From assembly GCF_000971985.1 (NCBI RefSeq), contig NZ_LAQQ01000002.1:434001-498000 (forward strand): DNA of 64,000 nucleotides. The letters are read 5' to 3'. Under the pieces are notes generated by a model that was not told the origin of the DNA, ran no database searches, and saw only the letters and a list, made by a program, of their open reading frames with translations. Source of the stretch: Paenibacillus dauci (lineage in GTDB: Bacteria; Bacillota; Bacilli; Paenibacillales; Paenibacillaceae). This document shows positions 60,691 to 64,000 of the stretch, piece after piece. Position 1 is the stretch's first letter. Each line of letters begins with the position of its first letter. Position numbers and translations under genes: made by a program.

Positions 60691-61479
60691 ATGAATAAAG
60701 TGAACAAGACCGGAGAGTTGTCGGAGCGCTTCTGGGAAGCTTCGCTGGAGGAACTCAAAAAAGGATATATTGAAGACCCGCAAGCAGGACCGTTTGGCGG
60801 ATTTGTTTGCCTGATTGATGGTGAGATATATGAGAAAGGGCAGATCTATGCGGAGGATGGATCATTCTACGAAGCCGAGCGGTACATGCAGATGCATATT
60901 CGGCGACAGCATGGATCGATGTTCCACTATCTCCTGACCCTGGACAAAAAGTGGACCGGTCTGACCGAGCTGCAGAGCAGTCTGGTGCAGGACTTCTACG
61001 AAGGAAAAAGTGATACCGAAATTGTAGCCAAAGCAGGCGGCAGCAAGTCGACGATCCGCAATCATCGATTCGCCTTGCGGGAAAAAGCCAAGCAGGCTCG
61101 TGTATTTCTGGCAGTCATGGAACTACTGGAACAGCAGCAGCAGGAACCATCGCCTTTTATACCGATTCACCGGACAGCGACAATGCTGGATGAGCGGTAT
61201 GCGATCACCGAGCAGGAGAATGAATTGTTGCTCAAACAGTATTTTCCGGAAGGACCGGACGGTCCGTTGTCCGAATTCCCGCGCCGGGAAAAACGCAAAA
61301 TAGTGATTATGCGCCATCTGATGCAGCGCTTTGAGCCGGGAACCATCTATACGGAAAAGCAGGTCAATGAACTGCTGGAGCAGGCTTACCCGGATTATGT
61401 TACACTGCGTCGCTATCTGATCGAATACGGGTATATGGATCGTAAGGAAGATGGCAGCGAATACTGGGTCAAACAGTAG
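60691..61479 (+). CDS. DUF2087 transcriptional regulator with LuxR-type HTH
   Basis: This 262-residue protein starts at ATG 60691 (AAAGGAATAAT). A central HTH of the LuxR/sigma-4 type (LTELQSSLVQDFYEGKSDTE, IVAKAGGSKSTIRNHRFALR) is at about 95-140. The C-terminal DUF2087 domain (about 190-262, RHLMQRFEPGTIYTEKQVNE, RRYLIEYGYMDRKEDGSEYW) is a winged-helix-like fold. The N-terminal 90 residues are unassigned. The inverted repeat upstream suggests autoregulation. Targets unknown. Confidence 0.8.
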   Translation: MNKVNKTGELSERFWEASLEELKKGYIEDPQAGPFGGFVCLIDGEIYEKGQIYAEDGSFYEAERYMQMHIRRQHGSMFHYLLTLDKKWTGLTELQSSLVQDFYEGKSDTEIVAKAGGSKSTIRNHRFALREKAKQARVFLAVMELLEQQQQEPSPFIPIHRTATMLDERYAITEQENELLLKQYFPEGPDGPLSEFPRREKRKIVIMRHLMQRFEPGTIYTEKQVNELLEQAYPDYVTLRRYLIEYGYMDRKEDGSEYWVKQ

Positions 61480-61564
61480 AACACGATGCCGAAAAATGGT
61501 GAAATCAGTATGAAATATCAGTTAGCGATTTAGCTATGCCGAAATCGAATTCTCATATTCATGC

Positions 61565-61612
61565 AAAAGCGTCAACCCTCTTTGATATCGATCAGAGAAG
61601 GTTGACGCTTTT
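61565..61612. terminator. Terminator between DUF2087 and AbrB-like genes
   Basis: AAAAGCGTCAACC pairs perfectly with GGTTGACGCTTTT around a 22-nt loop. It should serve both convergent genes. Confidence 0.85.
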
Positions 61613-61658
61613 CAATCCGTTTTTTGCCGAAGTGAGGTAGCCGACAGGAGCCGGATCA

Positions 61659-62138
61659 TCAGAGTTCGTGATGATGTCCGGCACGCAGTTCTTTTTGAAT
61701 CTGGCAGACACGGCTCTGTGAGATACCGAGGATACGGGCCAGTTCATTCTGGGTAGCACCTGGATGTTCCTGCATGGCAGATTCGACTTTGGTCATCATT
61801 TCTCCGCGTTTATTACGGGATTTGCGCAGGGAGGAATGAAGGTTGCGCTGGGCTGCCGGAGACTCGGTCATCTCGCTCAGCGGCGTATGCATAGATTCGT
61901 CGCCCATTTGTCCGGCACAGCTGCCGCAGATGAACTGATCCTTGTAATAGACAAGGTCATCAAAGCTGCCGCAGAAGATGCACTGGATGCCTTTGTGCTT
62001 GCGGAAAATAATTTCTTTTTCGGTAATAAAAAATTCCATGGGATCACTGATGCCAATTTCCATCGTGTCCCGGATTTCTTTGGGAATCACAATTCTTCCC
62101 AGACTGTCTAATTGGCGTACCATGCCGGTTTTTTTCAT
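61659..62138 (-). CDS. AbrB-type regulator with zinc ribbon and C-terminal HTH
   Basis: This 159-residue protein combines three parts. Residues 1-48 form an AbrB/SpoVT swapped-hairpin DNA-binding domain (GMVRQLDSLGRIVIPKEIRD). Residues 50-75 carry a CxxC/CxxC zinc site (Cys53, Cys56, Cys71, Cys74). Residues 110-155 form a HTH like those in ArsR/MarR proteins (TQNELARILGISQSRVCQIQ). GGAGGACCTTTATT precedes the ATG. The architecture with two DNA-binding domains is unusual compared with AbrB, Abh and SpoVT. It is likely a transition-state or sporulation regulator. Confidence 0.85.
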   Translation of the reverse strand: MKKTGMVRQLDSLGRIVIPKEIRDTMEIGISDPMEFFITEKEIIFRKHKGIQCIFCGSFDDLVYYKDQFICGSCAGQMGDESMHTPLSEMTESPAAQRNLHSSLRKSRNKRGEMMTKVESAMQEHPGATQNELARILGISQSRVCQIQKELRAGHHHEL

Positions 62139-62496
62139 AATAAAGGTCCTCCGCTTGTTCAGTTTGGATGTAATAGAATCAGACTGTCAGATCCTTTATA
62201 TAAATATACAACAATATTAGCATCAAATTCATCTTTGGCAAATTTCTATATATAAATATAACCGAAAAAGTCCGAATATATACGTTTGAATAAGGAGGAA
62301 AAATGAGGGATTTTCGATGTTTTCGGCATTATCTCCTAATAATTTCAATTCTTATTTGCTAATTATGGACATAAATAACAACTGTAGCTCAGAAACTTAA
62401 TTTAACTCTTTTAGTATAAAAATACATAATTATGTATAATAAGAATGTTAAATCTTAGGTATCAAGCGATTCGGCAATCTATTATGTATGTAATAT
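62139..62496. other. AT-rich upstream region of the AbrB-like gene
   Basis: About 360 nt without an ORF, very AT-rich with several TATATA-type runs. No clear -35/-10 pair was identified. AbrB-type regulators favour such AT-rich DNA, so autoregulation is possible. Confidence 0.35.
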
Positions 62497-62498
62497 AC

Positions 62499-62525
62499 AA
62501 AAAAGCTGCCCTTGTTCAGGGCAGC
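62499..62525 (-). terminator. Terminator of lrgAB overlapping the lrgB stop
   Basis: On the minus strand GCTGCCCT pairs with AGGGCAGC around GAACA, followed by T6. The left arm includes the end of the coding sequence. Confidence 0.85.
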
Positions 62526-63196
62526 ATAATTAACGCGAGTATTGGTGTAGCAGCAAGTGTAAATAAAGCAGACAATATCATCGAAATACTGGAAATGGTA
62601 CCGGTCAGCGAACTCAATTCAAATGCCTTGGAAGTTCCTGTACCGTGAGCGGCGGTTCCGAACAGAATGCCACGGGCAATCTCGCCCTCGATTCGCAGCC
62701 ATTTAACGATATAAGGTCCGATCATACTGCCGATCAGGCCGGTAATAATAACGAAGATCGCCGTAATGGTCGGTACGCCTCCGATCGCTTGTGATACGTT
62801 CATCGCAATCGGTGTAGTAATGGAGCGCGGGATAATACTGCCCATCAGGTCATGATTCAGATGCATCAACCGGGCCAGCAGCGCCGAGGAACTGACAGCC
62901 ACAATCGAGCCGAACAGTACGCTGGCGACAATCTCGACCGCATGCTTGCGCAAGGTTTTGAGATTTTTGTATAGTGGCACTGCAAAAGCGATGGTAGCCG
63001 GCTGCAGCAGACGAGACAGCCATTGTCCGCCTTCGTTATAGTGAGTATAAGGAACATGCATGCTCAGCAGAACAATGACCAGTACGAGCGGAGTCGTCAG
63101 CAGTGGGGACAGATACACCCGGGGAAAACGACGATACAGCTTTTTGGCTCCCATGTATACAATTAATGTAGCAAGCAGGAACAAGATGGAATTCAT
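62516..63196 (-). CDS. lrgB: LrgB/CidB family membrane protein
   Basis: This 226-residue protein belongs to the LrgB/CidB family, which works with LrgA to regulate murein hydrolase activity and to move pyruvate or related small acids. Family signatures: YLSPLLTTPLVLVIVLL; FAVPLYKNLKTLRKHAVEIV; PRSITTPIAMNVSQAIGGVP. Nine or so hydrophobic segments. Its start overlaps the lrgA stop by 4 nt (ATGA). Confidence 0.9.
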   Translation of the reverse strand: MNSILFLLATLIVYMGAKKLYRRFPRVYLSPLLTTPLVLVIVLLSMHVPYTHYNEGGQWLSRLLQPATIAFAVPLYKNLKTLRKHAVEIVASVLFGSIVAVSSSALLARLMHLNHDLMGSIIPRSITTPIAMNVSQAIGGVPTITAIFVIITGLIGSMIGPYIVKWLRIEGEIARGILFGTAAHGTGTSKAFELSSLTGTISSISMILSALFTLAATPILALIMLP

Positions 63197-63564
63197 TTCG
63201 CGTGACGCTCCTTTCGTTTGGACATGAGTGCGGCCAGCAGTCCCGAGCTGACCATAACGAGAATCGTACTACAGATGACAATAGCAATAATGCGGACGCC
63301 GTCCTGCTCTAGCATCGGTATGTAATTCATCACACCTACCGCAGACGGGATAAAGAACAATAGCAGCTCGGCGAGCAGCCAGCTGGCTCCCAGGTCGATC
63401 CATTCCACTTTGACGACTCCGGATTGCAGCAGGATAAACAGCAGCGCGATACCGATAATGCTGCCGGGAACCGGCAAGTGCAGCCAGTCTGCGAGCCGGT
63501 TAAGCAGCTCGGAGAAGGCCATCAAAGCAGCAACCTGCAATATGCCTTTTCCTATATTTTTCAT
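63193..63564 (-). CDS. lrgA: LrgA/CidA holin-like protein
   Basis: This 123-residue holin-like protein has four predicted helices. The family core LLNRLADWLHLPVPGSIIGI and LLFFIPSAVGVMNYIPML is intact. AGAAGGATCTC precedes the ATG. It is translationally coupled to lrgB. The divergent LysR gene is the likely regulator, as CidR controls cid/lrg operons in staphylococci and Bacillus. Confidence 0.9.
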   Translation of the reverse strand: MKNIGKGILQVAALMAFSELLNRLADWLHLPVPGSIIGIALLFILLQSGVVKVEWIDLGASWLLAELLLFFIPSAVGVMNYIPMLEQDGVRIIAIVICSTILVMVSSGLLAALMSKRKERHAK

Positions 63565-63596
63565 AGAAGAGATCCTTCTTTCATTTGTAACATTTT

Positions 63597-63624
63597 CATA
63601 TATAACTTTCGTATATATGAAAGT
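63597..63624. promoter_or_regulatory. Inverted repeats between lrgA and the LysR gene
   Basis: Two nested repeats: CATATATA-N7-TATATATG (63597-63619) and ACTTTC-N8-GAAAGT (63605-63624). In this divergent spacer they are candidate binding sites for the LysR-type regulator. Confidence 0.5.
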
Positions 63625-63700
63625 TTACATCTCTTTCTTTCATAGGTAAAATTCATATATGGCATGAAATGTATTCCATTTGGCTATAGGAGGCGTGTGC

Positions 63701-64000
63701 ATGGATATTCGTCATTTGCAGTATTTTATCGAAGTCGCCCGGCTGAAAAGCTTTACCAAGGCAGCGGAAGCGCTGTTCATCACCCAGCCTACCATCAGCA
63801 AGACGATCCGTTCTCTGGAAGAAGAGTTGGGAGCACCGCTATTCAACCGGGTGGGACGCTCTGTAGAACTGACTGATGCAGGCAAAGTCATCGAGCAGCA
63901 GGCCCAGAATATCGTAAAGTCATTTCATAGCCTGTCTTCGCAGCTGGATGACCTGCGTAATCTGGAGAGTGGTCATCTGCGCATCGGTCTGCCGCCGATG
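63701..64000 (+). CDS. cidR: LysR family regulator, CidR-like, partial
   Basis: The gene starts at ATG 63701 after TAGGAGG and runs off the right edge; 100 residues are visible. The LysR HTH is complete (MDIRHLQYFIEVARLKSFTK, AAEALFITQPTISKTIRSLE). The effector domain begins with SGHLRIGLPPM. Divergence from lrgAB and the overall N-terminus fit CidR, which responds to acetate/glucose metabolism. The effector domain lies outside the window. Confidence 0.8.
   Translation, partial: MDIRHLQYFIEVARLKSFTKAAEALFITQPTISKTIRSLEEELGAPLFNRVGRSVELTDAGKVIEQQAQNIVKSFHSLSSQLDDLRNLESGHLRIGLPPM

Overview
The window looks like a chromosomal stretch from a Gram-positive Bacillota, most likely a Paenibacillus. 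I infer this from strong AGGAGG-type ribosome sites, moderate GC, ATG/GTG/TTG starts, and gene content: two msm-type sugar ABC importers without their own ATPase, a SigO/RsoA-like split sigma pair, a PadR/PadC pair, KimA, PbuE behind a purine riboswitch, LrgAB with a CidR-like regulator, stalk-domain secreted proteins, and CcpA- and CodY-type sites. No rRNA, tRNA, phage, transposase or CRISPR array was found. Both ends cut a gene: a MOSC-domain protein on the left and a LysR regulator on the right.

Layout. 1-4.4 kb: MOSC fragment, TPM-domain membrane protein, YkhA-type acyl-CoA thioesterase, HNH endonuclease, zinc-ribbon membrane protein. 4.5-13.8 kb: a same-strand block with a sugar-binding lipoprotein, two permeases, a secreted FN3/discoidin-like protein, a DUF4127 protein and an FAD-dependent oxidoreductase; this is the best candidate for an undescribed carbohydrate system. 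13.9-16.3 kb: small lipoprotein, an overlapping two-gene split sigma factor with a small membrane protein, and a YebE-like protein. 16.5-26.5 kb: aldo/keto reductase, padR-padC with a consensus PadR operator, a phosphotransferase, an SgrR-type regulator, two GNATs, a glycosyltransferase, a nucleoside hydrolase and an AT-rich orphan. 26.8-39.8 kb: diguanylate cyclase, small membrane proteins, a second sugar ABC importer behind cre-like sites, DUF2252, a truncated GNAT, a MocR regulator with a DMT exporter, and secreted proteins. 40-53.3 kb: KimA, an Xre/membrane-protein operon, a MATE exporter behind a perfect CodY box, a GH18 protein, a MerR-methyltransferase fusion, DUF4385, a signal peptidase and a CPA1 antiporter. 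53.5-64 kb: GlcNAc-type PTS with its PRD antiterminator, a 107-nt inverted repeat, adenine riboswitch-pbuE, a frameshifted ORF with an MFS exporter, a DUF2087 regulator, an AbrB-zinc-HTH protein, and lrgAB/cidR.

How parts work together. Both sugar importers presumably borrow an MsmX-type ATPase encoded elsewhere. Several loci pair a regulator with its target: padR/padC, the MocR gene with the DMT exporter, the antiterminator with the PTS, cidR with lrgAB, and the adenine riboswitch with pbuE. Start sites were moved to internal codons wherever a Shine-Dalgarno sequence and a plausible N-terminus supported it.
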